Shown here: positions 37,568 through 46,479 of the stretch, piece after piece
Layout: each line of letters begins with the position of its first letter
How positions within the stretch are numbered: position 1 is the first letter of the stretch
Assembly (NCBI RefSeq): GCF_008919445.1
Contig: NZ_VSLG01000015.1
Coordinates: 24,493-88,492 of the forward strand
Length of the DNA: 64,000 bases
Reading direction: 5' to 3'
DNA from: Serinicoccus kebangsaanensis
GTDB lineage: Bacteria; Actinomycetota; Actinomycetes; Actinomycetales; Dermatophilaceae
Position numbers and translations under genes: made by a program
The notes under the pieces: model-generated
Database searches by the model: none
What the model saw: the letters and a program-made list of their open reading frames with translations, nothing else
What the model was told of the DNA's origin: nothing

Positions 37568-38569
37568 TCAGCGGTGCAAGCGGGGCAGCACCTCGCGGCC
37601 GAAGACCTCGAGCCACTCCTGCTGGTTGCGCCCCACGTTGTGCAGGTAGACCCGGTCGAAGCCCAGGTCCAGCAGGCTCTGGATGTGCGCCCGGTGCTCG
37701 TCCGGGTCGGAGGAGATCACCATCCGGCCCTCGAAGTCCTCGGGCCGGACGAGCTGGGCCATCGCGGCGAAGTCGTGCGGCGACCGGATGTCCGCCTTGC
37801 CGAACTTCATGCCGCCGTTGGGCCACTCGGTCATCGCGTTGTGCAGCGCCTCCTCGTCGGTGGGCGCCCAGGACAGGTGGAGCTGCAGCACCTTCGGCAT
37901 CGTGTCGGGGTCCTTGCCCGCCTCGCGCGCCCCGTCGGCGAACTTCCCGAGCAGCATCTCGATCTTCTCCGGCGGCGCCCCGACGGTGATGATGCCGTCG
38001 GCCAGCCGCCCGGTCCGCTTCGCGTTGACCGGTCCCGCCGTCGCCACCAGGATCGGCGGCGCGGTCTCCGGCATGGTCCAGAGGCGGGTGGTCTCCATCC
38101 GGAAGAACTCGCCGGAGAACTTCGTGTCCTTGCCCTCGACGGAGGAGTCGAACAGCTGCCGGATCAGCTCGACCGCCTCGAACATCCGGCGGGACCGCTC
38201 GCCGGCCTCGGGCCAGTAGCCCCCGAGGACGTGCTCGTTGAGCGCCTCCCCGGCGCCCACCCCCAGCCAGGACCGCCCGGGATACATCGCCTCCAGCGTG
38301 GCGGCCGCCTGCGCCACCACGGCCGGGTGCCAGCGGAAGCTCGGGCACACGACCCCCGGGCCCAGGTCGCCGGTGGTGCGTTCGCCCACCGCGGTGAGCA
38401 CGTTCCAGACGAAGGCGGACTGGCCCTGGTCGGGCACCCAGGGGGCGAAGTGGTCGGCCGCCATGCAGCCGGAGAAGCCGTGCTGCTCGGCCGCCTCGGT
38501 GAGTGCCACGGCCTCGGTGGGGTGGAACTGCTCCAGCATCGCGGCATAGCCGATCGTCAGCTCGCTCAT
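37568..38569 (-). CDS. LLM-class F420-dependent oxidoreductase
   Basis: 333 residues with the luciferase-like TIM barrel. It begins LTIGYAAMLEQFHPTEAVAL, has AADHFAPWVPDQGQSAFVWN, GPGVVCPSFRWHPAVVAQAA and GVGAGEALNEHVLGGYWPEA, which match the F420-glucose-6-phosphate dehydrogenase-like group. It implies that the host makes coenzyme F420. Whether glucose-6-phosphate is the substrate is not certain. A minus-strand TAGGCT lies 6 nt before the ATG. Confidence 0.88.
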   Translation of the reverse strand: MSELTIGYAAMLEQFHPTEAVALTEAAEQHGFSGCMAADHFAPWVPDQGQSAFVWNVLTAVGERTTGDLGPGVVCPSFRWHPAVVAQAAATLEAMYPGRSWLGVGAGEALNEHVLGGYWPEAGERSRRMFEAVELIRQLFDSSVEGKDTKFSGEFFRMETTRLWTMPETAPPILVATAGPVNAKRTGRLADGIITVGAPPEKIEMLLGKFADGAREAGKDPDTMPKVLQLHLSWAPTDEEALHNAMTEWPNGGMKFGKADIRSPHDFAAMAQLVRPEDFEGRMVISSDPDEHRAHIQSLLDLGFDRVYLHNVGRNQQEWLEVFGREVLPRLHR

Positions 38570-38607
38570 GAGGGCAGCCTACGCACGCGCCGGGTAGCCT
38601 GCGCGAG

Positions 38608-38955
38608 GTGGACGAGGTGCTGGTGGAGCGGGTGCTGCGAGCCGTGGAGCAGGTCCCGGCCGGGCACGTCGTCTGCTACGGCGACCTGGCGGCGCTGGTG
38701 GGCATCGGACCGCGCCAGGTCGGCTCGATCATGCGGCACTGGGGCGGCAACGTCACGTGGTGGCGGGTGACCAACCGGGACGGGGACCTCCCGGCCGAGC
38801 TGCTCGCGCGGGCCAGGCCGCACTGGCGGCGGGAGGGGATCGCGCTCAAGGCGTCCGGCTCGGGCTGCCGCTTCGCCGACCACCGGGCCGACCTCGAGCG
38901 GCTCGGCGGCGACTACGCCCGTGCGGCGGCCGACCTGGACGATGCGGCAGGATGA
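38608..38955 (+). CDS. Alkyltransferase-like (ATL) DNA-binding protein
   Basis: 115 residues from GTG 38608, with TAGCCT 7 nt upstream. It matches the DNA-binding domain of O6-alkylguanine transferases (VCYGDLAALVGIGPRQVGSI) but the acceptor Cys of the PCHR motif is absent; the site reads VTWWRVTNRDG. ATL proteins flag O6-alkylguanine lesions for nucleotide excision repair. It lies 4 nt before glnA2. Confidence 0.85.
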   Translation: MDEVLVERVLRAVEQVPAGHVVCYGDLAALVGIGPRQVGSIMRHWGGNVTWWRVTNRDGDLPAELLARARPHWRREGIALKASGSGCRFADHRADLERLGGDYARAAADLDDAAG

Positions 38956-38959
38956 ACCC

Positions 38960-40288
38960 ATGAACCGCCAGCAGGAGTACGTCCTCCGCACCATCGAGGA
39001 GAGGGACATCCGCTTCGTCCGGCTCTGGTTCACCGACCTGATGGGCACGCTGAAGTCGGTGGCGGTGGCGCCGGCGGAGCTGGAGCAGGCCTTCACCGAG
39101 GGCATCGGGATCGACGGCAGCGTGATCGAGGGCTTCACCCGGGTCTACGAGGCGGACATGATCGTGCAGCCCGACGCCGACACCTTCCAGGTGCTGCCGT
39201 GGCGCGACCGGACCGCCCGGATGTTCTGCGACATCAACATGCCCGACGGCACCCCTGCGGCGACCGACTCGCGCAACATCCTGCGCCGCACCCTGGACCG
39301 CGCCGGCCAGGAGGGCTTCACCTTCTACACCCACCCCGAGATCGAGTTCTACCTCTTCAAGGAGCCCTACGACCCGGCCGTGGGGCCGGCGCCGGTGGAC
39401 CAGGCCGGCTACTTCGACCACGTCGCCCGCGGCGACGGGCACGACTTCCGGCGGGCGGCCATCGAGATGCTCGAGCAGATGGGCATCTCGGTGGAGTTCA
39501 GCCACCACGAGGGCGGCCCCGGCCAGCAGGAGATCGATCTGCGCTACGCCGACGCGCTGTCGATGGCGGACAACATCATGACCTTCCGCACCGTCGTCCG
39601 TGAGGTGGCGCTGCACGAGAAGGCCTTCGCGACGTTCATGCCCAAGCCGCTGGCCCAGCAGCCCGGCTCCGGCATGCATACCCACGTCTCGCTGTTCGAG
39701 GGGGACTCGAACGCCTTCTACGAGCCGAGCGCGAACTACGAGCTGTCCCAGACCGGTCGACGGTTCATGGCCGGCGTGCTGGCACACAGCCGCGAGATCT
39801 GCGCGGTGACCAACCAGTGGGTGAACTCCTACAAGCGGCTCTGGGGCGGCGGCGAGGCGCCCGCCCACGTCTGCTGGGGCCACAACAACCGGTCCGCGCT
39901 CGCCCGGGTGCCGATGTACTCCATCGGCAAGGGCCACTCGCGCCGGATCGAGGTCCGCTCGATCGACGCCGCCTGCAACCCCTACCTCACGTATGCCCTC
40001 GTGCTCGCCGCCGGCCTGCGCGGGGTGAAGGAGGGCTACGACCTCCCGCCTGAGGCGGAGGACGACGTCTGGGTGCTCACCGACGCCGAGCGCCGGGCGA
40101 TGGGGATCGACCCGCTGCCGCAGAGCCTGGGGGAGGCCGTTGCGGTGATGGAGGAGTCAGAGCTGGTGGCGGACGTGCTGGGTGAGCAGGTGTTCGACTT
40201 CTACCTGCGCAACAAGTGGCAGGAGTGGGGCGACTACCGCTCGCAGGTGACGCAGTTCGAGCTGGACCGCTACCTGCTCCAGCTGTGA
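38960..40288 (+). CDS. glnA2: Glutamine synthetase type I, GlnA2-like
   Basis: 442 residues from ATG 38960. Its motifs are WFTDLMGTLKSVAVAP, GIGIDGSVIEGF, the metal site HPEIEFYLFKEPY, and PGSGMHTHVSLFEGDS. It joins glutamate and ammonia with ATP. The adjacent glnE reproduces the glnA2-glnE order known in mycobacteria. The loop at KEGYDLPPEAEDD corresponds to the adenylylation region of GlnA1; whether it is modified is not known. Confidence 0.95.
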   Translation: MNRQQEYVLRTIEERDIRFVRLWFTDLMGTLKSVAVAPAELEQAFTEGIGIDGSVIEGFTRVYEADMIVQPDADTFQVLPWRDRTARMFCDINMPDGTPAATDSRNILRRTLDRAGQEGFTFYTHPEIEFYLFKEPYDPAVGPAPVDQAGYFDHVARGDGHDFRRAAIEMLEQMGISVEFSHHEGGPGQQEIDLRYADALSMADNIMTFRTVVREVALHEKAFATFMPKPLAQQPGSGMHTHVSLFEGDSNAFYEPSANYELSQTGRRFMAGVLAHSREICAVTNQWVNSYKRLWGGGEAPAHVCWGHNNRSALARVPMYSIGKGHSRRIEVRSIDAACNPYLTYALVLAAGLRGVKEGYDLPPEAEDDVWVLTDAERRAMGIDPLPQSLGEAVAVMEESELVADVLGEQVFDFYLRNKWQEWGDYRSQVTQFELDRYLLQL

Positions 40289-40301
40289 CCGGGGGTATGC
40301 C

Positions 40302-43300
40302 GTGACCCCGGGCTCCAGCGCTGCTCGCCGTCCGACCGGTGGTCGCGCGGCGTCCGGAGCGACGGGACCGGTCGGGGCCACGGAGCTGGCCCGCGGCGGG
40401 TTCCAGGACGGCCGCCGCGCGGGCCAGCTGCTGGCGGAGGTGCTGGAGCGGTTCACCGCCGCCGGGGCTGAGGACCAGGTCGATGTGCCCTCCCTCATCT
40501 CGGACCTCGGGGCCAGTGCCGACCCGGACGGTGCCCTGCTGCTGCTCGTCCGCCTGCTCGACCCGCGCTCCACCGGGGCCGACGGCAGCCGCACGGACGA
40601 GGCGACCCTGCCCGTGGTGCGGGGCGGTGGCGAGCCACGACGCCGGCTGCTGGCCCTGCTGGGCGGCTCGGTCGCGCTGGGCGAGTCGCTGCTGCGCCAT
40701 CCCGAGCACGTGCGGGACGTGGCCGAGGGCGACCTGCCCGAGGCCTGGACCATCGTCGAGGCGGTGCGCGGGCGCTCCGGGCGCGACGGTGCCGACCGCC
40801 TGCGGGTGGCCTACCGGCGCCAGCTGCTCCGCGTGGCCACGGCCGACCTGGTCAGCGAGGACCCGGTGGCGCTGATGCCCGCCGTCGGGGGTGCCCTCGC
40901 CGACCTCGCCTCCGCGGCGCTGGAGGGCGCGCTGCTGCTCGCCCGGGCGGAGGTGGCGGGGGAGGACCGCTGCGACCTCAGCATCATCGGGATGGGCAAG
41001 ACCGGCGGGCGCGAGCTCAACTACATCTCCGACGTCGACGTCATCTTCCTCGCCCGACCGCGGGAGGATGTGCAGGAGGGCGACGCGCTCGAGGTGGGCG
41101 GCAAGCTCGCCAGCGCGGTGATGCGCATCTGCGGTGACTCGACCGCCGAGGGCACGCTGTGGCAGGTCGACGCGGCGCTGCGGCCCGAGGGCAAGCACGG
41201 GCCGCTGGTGCGGTCCCTGTCCTCGCACCGCGAGTACTACCAGCGCTGGGCCAAGACCTGGGAGTTCCAGGCGCTGCTCAAGGCGCGGGTGGTGGCCGGC
41301 GACGGGGACCTGGGCCGGCAGTGGCTGCAGATCGTCGAGCCGATGGTGTGGGAGGCCGCCGGTCGGGACAACTTCGTGGACGAGGTGCAGTCCATGCGGC
41401 GACGGGTGGAGCAGCACGTCAAGCGGGAGGAGGTGGACCGGCAGATCAAGCTCGGGCCCGGCGGCCTGCGCGACATCGAGTTCAGCGTGCAGCTGCTGCA
41501 GCTGGTCCACGGGCGGGCCGACACCGGGCTGCGCTCGCGCACCACCCTGGAGGCGCTGGGTGCGCTGCGGGACGGCGGCTACGTCGGGCGCCCCGACGCG
41601 CGCAGCCTGGACGAGGCCTACCGGCTGCTGCGGTGCCTGGAGCACCGCGTGCAGCTGCAGCGGATGCGCCGGACGCACCTCATGCCGACGACCGAGGCCG
41701 AGCTGCGCAGCCTCGGGCGGTCGCTCGGGGAGCGTGGCGAGGCCGACCGCGCGGTGGTGCAGCGGTGGAAGGCCGTCCGCCGCGAGGTGCGCCGCCTGCA
41801 CGAACGGCTGTTCTACCGTCCGCTGCTGTCGGCGGTCGCCCGTCTCTCCAGCGACGAGGCGCGGCTCTCCCCGGAGGCGGCGCGCGAACGGCTGGCGGCG
41901 CTGGGGTTCCGGGACCCGGCCGGGGCGATGCGGCACCTGGAGGCGCTCACGGAGGGGGTGAGCCGACGCGCCACCATCCAGCGGCACCTGCTGCCGGTGA
42001 TGCTGTCGTGGTTCGCCGACGGCGCCGACCCCGACGCCGGGCTGCTCGCCTTCCGTCGGATCAGCGACGCCCTGGGCACCACGCACTGGTATCTCGGCAT
42101 GCTGCGCGACGAGGGCAGCGCGGCGCAACGGCTGGCCCGCGTCCTGTCGTCGAGCAGGTATGCCGTCGACCTGCTGATCCGCAGCCCCGAGACGGTCTCG
42201 CTGCTGGGTGACGAGGGCGAGCTGGTGCCCCCGGACAAGGACGGGCTGGTCGCCCGGATGACCGCCGCCGCCACCCGGCAGACGAGCGCCGACGACGCCT
42301 TCGCCGCGGTGCGCTCGGTCCGGGCCCGCGAGCTGGTCCGCATCGTGCTGGGTGACCTCGCCGCCGGGTGGGAGGGGCCGAAGGTCCGCCAGGCCCTCAG
42401 CGACCTGACCGACGCCTACCTGGAAGGGGCCCTCGGCGTGGCCACCCGCCGGGTCCTGGCCCGGCGCGGCGAGGACCCGGCGATGGTGATGATGCTCGTC
42501 GGCATGGGTCGGCTGGGTGGACGTGAGGTGGGCTACGCCAGCGACGCCGACGTGATGTATGTCTACGACGTCGCCGGCGAGGACGCCGACCTCGCCGCCG
42601 AGCAGGCGGCCGACGTGGTCGCCGAGCTGCGCAAGGGCCTGTCCGGCCCCGGCCCCGACCCGGTCCTGGAGCTGGACGCGGACCTGCGCCCCGAGGGCAA
42701 GGGCGGTCCGCTGGTCCGGAGCCTGGAGGCCTACCGGGCCTACTACGAGCGGTGGTCGGCCGGGTGGGAGTCCCAGGCGCTGCTCCGGGCCCGCCCGGTG
42801 GCCGGGGACGTCGCGCTGGGCGAGGCCTTCGTCGAGATGATCGAGCAGCTGCGCTGGCCCGAGGGTGGGATCGACCCCGCAGCGGTGCGGGAGATCCGCA
42901 AGCTCAAGGCGCGGATGGAGGCGGAGCGGCTCCCGCGCGGCGCGGACCCGCGCACCCATCTCAAGCTCGGGCTGGGTGGACTCTCCGACGTGGAGTGGGT
43001 GGCGCAGCTGCTGCAGCTGCAGCACGCCCACGAGCACCCTGGCCTGCGGACCACCAGCACCATCGACGCGCTCCGGGCCGCGGGGGAGGCCGGGCTGGTC
43101 CGGGAGCAGGACGAGGTGCCGCTGCTCGAGGCCTGGTGCGTCGCCTCCCAGCTCCGGGACGCCGGCATCGTGTGGCGCGGTCGCCCGGTGGACAGCGTGC
43201 CCAGCGACCTGCGCGACGCGGAGGGCATGTCGCGGGTGATGCGGCGGCCGCCCGGCAGCGGGGGCACCCTCGCCCAGGACTGGCGTCGGACGGCACGCCA

Positions 43301-43577
43301 CTCCCGGGACGTCGTGGAGCGGCTGCTCTTCGGCAACAAGCCGCCGCGGCCGGGGCAGGAGGCCGAGCCGGACTCGCGGACCACCGGACGGTTCGGGTCG
43401 TCCGGCGAGCGTCGGGACCACGCCTCGCGGGACCGGCGGACGGACGGCTTCGGACGGCCCCGCGTGGTGTCGCCGCCCCGCTCCGCGGGGCACTTCCCGC
43501 CGCCCCGCCGTGATCCCTTCGGCCGGTCCACCGATCGCCGACGCGGCGAGGACGAGACCGGCCCATCCGGTCCGTAG
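40302..43577 (+). CDS. glnE: Bifunctional glutamine synthetase adenylyltransferase/deadenylase
   Basis: 1091 residues from GTG 40302, which follows directly on a GGTATGCC word. There are two nucleotidyltransferase halves, each with a G-x-D-x-D type motif: NYISDVDVIFLARP and GYASDADVMYVYDV. LGPGGLRDIEFSVQLLQLVH and LGLGGLSDVEWVAQLLQLQH mark the repeated halves. It switches glutamine synthetase activity with nitrogen status. The family normally ends near DVVERLLFGNKP; here about 75 extra Arg/Pro/Gly-rich residues follow. Its stop TAG is part of the next gene's -10. Confidence 0.96.
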   Translation: MTPGSSAARRPTGGRAASGATGPVGATELARGGFQDGRRAGQLLAEVLERFTAAGAEDQVDVPSLISDLGASADPDGALLLLVRLLDPRSTGADGSRTDEATLPVVRGGGEPRRRLLALLGGSVALGESLLRHPEHVRDVAEGDLPEAWTIVEAVRGRSGRDGADRLRVAYRRQLLRVATADLVSEDPVALMPAVGGALADLASAALEGALLLARAEVAGEDRCDLSIIGMGKTGGRELNYISDVDVIFLARPREDVQEGDALEVGGKLASAVMRICGDSTAEGTLWQVDAALRPEGKHGPLVRSLSSHREYYQRWAKTWEFQALLKARVVAGDGDLGRQWLQIVEPMVWEAAGRDNFVDEVQSMRRRVEQHVKREEVDRQIKLGPGGLRDIEFSVQLLQLVHGRADTGLRSRTTLEALGALRDGGYVGRPDARSLDEAYRLLRCLEHRVQLQRMRRTHLMPTTEAELRSLGRSLGERGEADRAVVQRWKAVRREVRRLHERLFYRPLLSAVARLSSDEARLSPEAARERLAALGFRDPAGAMRHLEALTEGVSRRATIQRHLLPVMLSWFADGADPDAGLLAFRRISDALGTTHWYLGMLRDEGSAAQRLARVLSSSRYAVDLLIRSPETVSLLGDEGELVPPDKDGLVARMTAAATRQTSADDAFAAVRSVRARELVRIVLGDLAAGWEGPKVRQALSDLTDAYLEGALGVATRRVLARRGEDPAMVMMLVGMGRLGGREVGYASDADVMYVYDVAGEDADLAAEQAADVVAELRKGLSGPGPDPVLELDADLRPEGKGGPLVRSLEAYRAYYERWSAGWESQALLRARPVAGDVALGEAFVEMIEQLRWPEGGIDPAAVREIRKLKARMEAERLPRGADPRTHLKLGLGGLSDVEWVAQLLQLQHAHEHPGLRTTSTIDALRAAGEAGLVREQDEVPLLEAWCVASQLRDAGIVWRGRPVDSVPSDLRDAEGMSRVMRRPPGSGGTLAQDWRRTARHSRDVVERLLFGNKPPRPGQEAEPDSRTTGRFGSSGERRDHASRDRRTDGFGRPRVVSPPRSAGHFPPPRRDPFGRSTDRRRGEDETGPSGP

Positions 43578-43587
43578 GATGGGGCGG

Positions 43588-44232
43588 GTGAGCCCCGCCG
43601 ACGCCGTGACCGAGTCAGCACGCTCGGGAGGACTCGTCCTGGCAGCGGGTGCCCGCGCCGAGGTCGACGCCTGGGTCGCCGGGAGCGTCGTGCCCGTCAC
43701 CGTGGTCCCGTTGGAGGGGTGGATCGGGGTGATCACGCGTGGCCAGTCCCAGGTCGACCCGCCCTACGAGGACGGCGGCCTGGTGAGTGCCTGCCGTGCC
43801 CTGTCGGGCAAGGCGGCGCCGGGGCTCGGCTTCTTCGAGGTGGACGGGCGGGCGCTGGTGACCGTGCACGCGCCGGGGCGGCGCCGGCGGGTCCGGTGGG
43901 TCGTGTGGGACCCGGAGCGGGGACTGCTGCGCCCACCCGGGCTGGAGCTGGCGGGACCGGCCGAGATCGTCCGCATCGCCGGCTCTCCCGCGAGCAGCCG
44001 CGACGAGCTGGTGGACCTGCTGCACGAGACCCGGGTGCGGCCCACCCGGATGCTGCAGGCGGTGATGGCCACGCTCGGGCTCCCGGGCACCCGCCTGCTG
44101 GAGGAGCCGACCCGCGCCGACGACCTGCCCGGCGCGGTGCGTCTGGTGCCGGACCGACGGCAGGTGGAGTGGTTCGAGGACGCCGTGCGTGACTCGGTCA
44201 AGCTGCGTCACGAGCTCGGCGTCCTCCCGTGA
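43588..44232 (+). CDS. Conserved hypothetical protein upstream of hisA/priA
   Basis: 214 residues from GTG 43588; TAGGAT at 43575-43580 lies 7 nt upstream. I do not recognise a family. It has no signal peptide, and it has an alpha/beta N-terminal half (GWIGVITRGQSQVDPPYEDG, GFFEVDGRALVTVHAPG) and a helical C-terminus (LVDLLHETRVRPTRMLQAVM). Its stop overlaps the start of the HisA gene, so it is co-translated with it. Confidence 0.65.
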   Translation: MSPADAVTESARSGGLVLAAGARAEVDAWVAGSVVPVTVVPLEGWIGVITRGQSQVDPPYEDGGLVSACRALSGKAAPGLGFFEVDGRALVTVHAPGRRRRVRWVVWDPERGLLRPPGLELAGPAEIVRIAGSPASSRDELVDLLHETRVRPTRMLQAVMATLGLPGTRLLEEPTRADDLPGAVRLVPDRRQVEWFEDAVRDSVKLRHELGVLP

Positions 44233-44939
44233 CGCCCTCGTCACTCGCCCTGCTCCCGGCGGTCGACGTCGCGGGTGGGCGGGCTGCTCAGGTGCCCGTC
44301 GACGTCGAGGACGACCCCGTCACCGTCGCGCAGACCTTCGTCGACGGCGGAGCCCGGATGATCCACCTCGTGGACCTGGACCGGGCGCACGGCCGTGGGG
44401 GCGATGCCCGGCTGATGACCGCCCTGGTCGAGCAGATCACCGTGCCGGTGCAGCTGTCCGGTGGTCTCGCGACCGAGCAGGACGTGCGCTGGGCGGCGGG
44501 GACCTCGGCAGCCAGGGTGGTGCTGGCCAGCTCGGCGCTGGCCCGGCCCGACCTCGTCGAGCAGGCCGCCGTGCTCCTCGGCGACCGGCTGGTCGTGGCC
44601 GTGGACACGCGCGCCGGGCAGGTGGTCGCCCGCGGCACCGACCTGGTGCTGGGCCCCGTGCCGGAGGTGCTGGCCCGGCACCCGTCCCTGGCCGGCGGCG
44701 CGGTTAGGGTGCTCGTCGCGGACGCCGCCCGGGACGGCCGCCGCACGGGTGCCGACCTCGAGGCCTTCGCGCACGTCTCCGAGCTGCTGCAGACCCCGGT
44801 CACGGCATCGGGCGGGGTGGCCGACCTGGAGGACCTGCGTGCGCTGCGGGACTCGGCCGCCGTGGACGAGGTGGTCCTCGGCGCCGCACTGCACCACGGA
44901 GCGTTCACGCTGGCCCAGGCGCTGGAGGTATGCCGGTGA
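44229..44939 (+). CDS. priA: HisA/PriA-type phosphoribosyl isomerase
   Basis: 236 residues from GTG 44229. It has the beta-alpha barrel with the first catalytic Asp in LLPAVDVAGGRAAQV, the phosphate loops VQLSGGLAT and TASGGVAD, and the second Asp in VVAVDTRAGQVVARG. In actinobacteria this protein often serves both histidine and tryptophan synthesis (PriA). Dual activity cannot be decided by eye. It has no other his gene beside it here. Confidence 0.88.
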   Translation: MTPSSLALLPAVDVAGGRAAQVPVDVEDDPVTVAQTFVDGGARMIHLVDLDRAHGRGGDARLMTALVEQITVPVQLSGGLATEQDVRWAAGTSAARVVLASSALARPDLVEQAAVLLGDRLVVAVDTRAGQVVARGTDLVLGPVPEVLARHPSLAGGAVRVLVADAARDGRRTGADLEAFAHVSELLQTPVTASGGVADLEDLRALRDSAAVDEVVLGAALHHGAFTLAQALEVCR

Positions 44940-45694
44940 CGCACCGCTTCGCCGACCACCGGCCCGACCGCGGCAGCGACACCGCGGGAGTCCCCTGGGC
45001 CGGTCGCACGCTCACCGGGACGGGCTTCGACGACGACACGGGGGAGCCCGACCCGGATCTCGTGGCGCTCCTGAGCGAGGAGGACCCGTCCCCGGCCGAC
45101 GTGGTGGCCGCGGTGGCCGGGGCGCGGCTGGTGGTGCCGATCGTGGCCGTCGCCGGCGAGGTCGACGAGTCCTCGGGGATCCCGGCAGATGCGTCCAGCG
45201 ACATGGCCTCGGTGACGCTCGTCGCGCCCGACGGCGCCCGGGCGCTCCCGGCGTTCACCAGCACCGCCTCCCTGTCCCGCTGGGACGCGGGCGCGCGCCC
45301 GGTCCCGGTGACCGCGCAGCGGGCCGCCCTCGCAGCGGTGCAGGAGGGCTGCACCGTCATCCCGCTGGACCTGCCGGCACCGCCCGGCGCGGCGGCATAC
45401 ACCCTCTCGGGGTCGATGGTCTGGGCGTTGGCGATGCGGCGGACCTGGGTCCCGGCACACCTCGACGAGCACGTGGTGAGTGCCGTGGCGGACGGGGTCC
45501 GGGAGGAGCCTGCTGTCACCGAGCACGCGCTCAGTGGCGCGACGGGGGACCTGACGGTCGAGCTGAGCCTGCGGCCCGGGCTCCGCGCGTCCGAGGTGCA
45601 GCAGATCCTCACCCGGGTCGGCGAGCGGCTCGCCGCCGATGCCGAGACCCGGGCGCGCATCGACGCGGTGACGTTCCGTATCACCCCTGCCTGA
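44936..45694 (+). CDS. SseB-family protein
   Basis: 252 residues from GTG 44936, which has GGAGG 7 nt upstream (44924-44928); ATG 44930 is too close to that site. The SseB N-terminal domain pattern is DPDLVALLSEEDPSPADVVA and ARLVVPIVAVAGEVDESSG, followed by SDMASVTLVAPDGARALPAF. The family is widespread with no firm function. It follows HisA/PriA in many actinobacteria. It overlaps the hisA stop. Confidence 0.82.
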   Translation: MTHRFADHRPDRGSDTAGVPWAGRTLTGTGFDDDTGEPDPDLVALLSEEDPSPADVVAAVAGARLVVPIVAVAGEVDESSGIPADASSDMASVTLVAPDGARALPAFTSTASLSRWDAGARPVPVTAQRAALAAVQEGCTVIPLDLPAPPGAAAYTLSGSMVWALAMRRTWVPAHLDEHVVSAVADGVREEPAVTEHALSGATGDLTVELSLRPGLRASEVQQILTRVGERLAADAETRARIDAVTFRITPA

Positions 45695-45704
45695 GCCGGA
45701 CCTC

Positions 45705-45777
45705 GGCAAAGGCTGGGCAAAGCATGGGTAAGGAAATGGTCAATGCCCTTGTGACCCCGTCCAGGCCCTCCTAGCGT
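45705..45777 (+). promoter_or_regulatory. Four 11-bp-spaced boxes plus promoter of an OmpR-type gene
   Basis: GGCAAAG (45705), GGCAAAG (45716), GGTAAGG (45727) and GGTCAAT (45738) are spaced exactly 11 bp apart. They sit directly upstream of TTGTGA (45749-45754), N17, TAGCGT (45772-45777). Direct repeats on one helical face are the normal target layout of PhoB/OmpR winged helices, so autoregulation by the downstream gene product is the simple inference. Confidence 0.6.
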
Positions 45778-45826
45778 GGAGGGCAAGCACCTGAGCAGGG
45801 GTGGTGTCGGCAACGAGAGGCCCGTA

Positions 45827-46399
45827 GTGGGGGTACCGAGCGGACAGTCCGCCATCCCGGCCCGCGCGCCCGCACCCCGCGGTGGCACCGATGGCGACGC
45901 GCCACTCGTGGTCGTGCTCTCCGACGCGACGATCGAGCACCTCGACCGGCTCGTCGAGATGGGGTGGCCGGGGAGCGTCCTCGTCGTCGGTTCGGTGGCC
46001 GAGGCCCGGGAGGCGCTGCACGCCACGCCTCGGGCCGTCGTGACCGAGAGCGACGACAGCACGCGAGGACAGGGGCTGCGGCTCGACGCCGACAGCCGCC
46101 GCGTGCTCAACCCGCCCGCGGCGGAGTCGCTCACCCCGCTCGAGTACGGCCTGCTGGAGACGCTGCTCCGGGAGCCGGGGAAGGTCGTCGGTTTCGCCGA
46201 CCTGACCCGGATCGTCTGGGGGACGACGTATACCGGAGACTGCTCCCACCTGCACGCCGTCGTCCGGCGGCTGCGGATCAAGCTCGAGGCCATCTCCGCA
46301 CCGGTGCACCTCGCCGCCGTGCGGGGCATCGGCTTCCGCCTCGCACCCCTGGCGCCCGCGCCGGAGCGCCCGCGCGGAGGTGCCCTCAGGAGTCTGTGA
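45827..46399 (+). CDS. OmpR/PhoB-type winged-helix DNA-binding protein without a normal receiver
   Basis: 190 residues from GTG 45827, chosen for GAGAGG 6 nt upstream; GTG 45776 lies inside the promoter. The C-terminal winged helix is at about 95-180 (LTPLEYGLLETLLREPGKVV, HLHAVVRRLRIKLEAI, VRGIGFRLAP). The N-terminal half (LVVVLSDATIEHLDRLVEMG, VLVVGSVAEAREAL) resembles a shrunken receiver without the phospho-acceptor Asp pocket. It may be an atypical, kinase-independent regulator. The large protease gene follows. Confidence 0.78.
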   Translation: MGVPSGQSAIPARAPAPRGGTDGDAPLVVVLSDATIEHLDRLVEMGWPGSVLVVGSVAEAREALHATPRAVVTESDDSTRGQGLRLDADSRRVLNPPAAESLTPLEYGLLETLLREPGKVVGFADLTRIVWGTTYTGDCSHLHAVVRRLRIKLEAISAPVHLAAVRGIGFRLAPLAPAPERPRGGALRSL

Positions 46400-46404
46400 C
46401 AGCT

Positions 46405-46440
46405 CGCAGGATCGGCGTCCGAACGGGCGTCGATCCTGCG
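46405..46440 (+). terminator. Terminator-like hairpin after the OmpR-type gene
   Basis: The arms CGCAGGATCG and complement lie at 46405-46414 and 46431-46440, starting 6 nt after the stop. The loop can pair further. It has no T-tract. Confidence 0.55.
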
Positions 46441-46479
46441 CTGTCCGGGTGGGTCCGGGCCCCCATCAACTACCCATTT

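Noticed and set aside
40077..43736. A 1219-codon open frame antisense to glnE, and similar very long antisense frames at 59667-63761, 47647-51087 and 17825-21925
   Set aside because: They mirror well-conserved genes on the other strand, have Arg/Pro/His/Gly-rich low-complexity translations and no recognisable domain. Long shadow frames are expected at this GC content.
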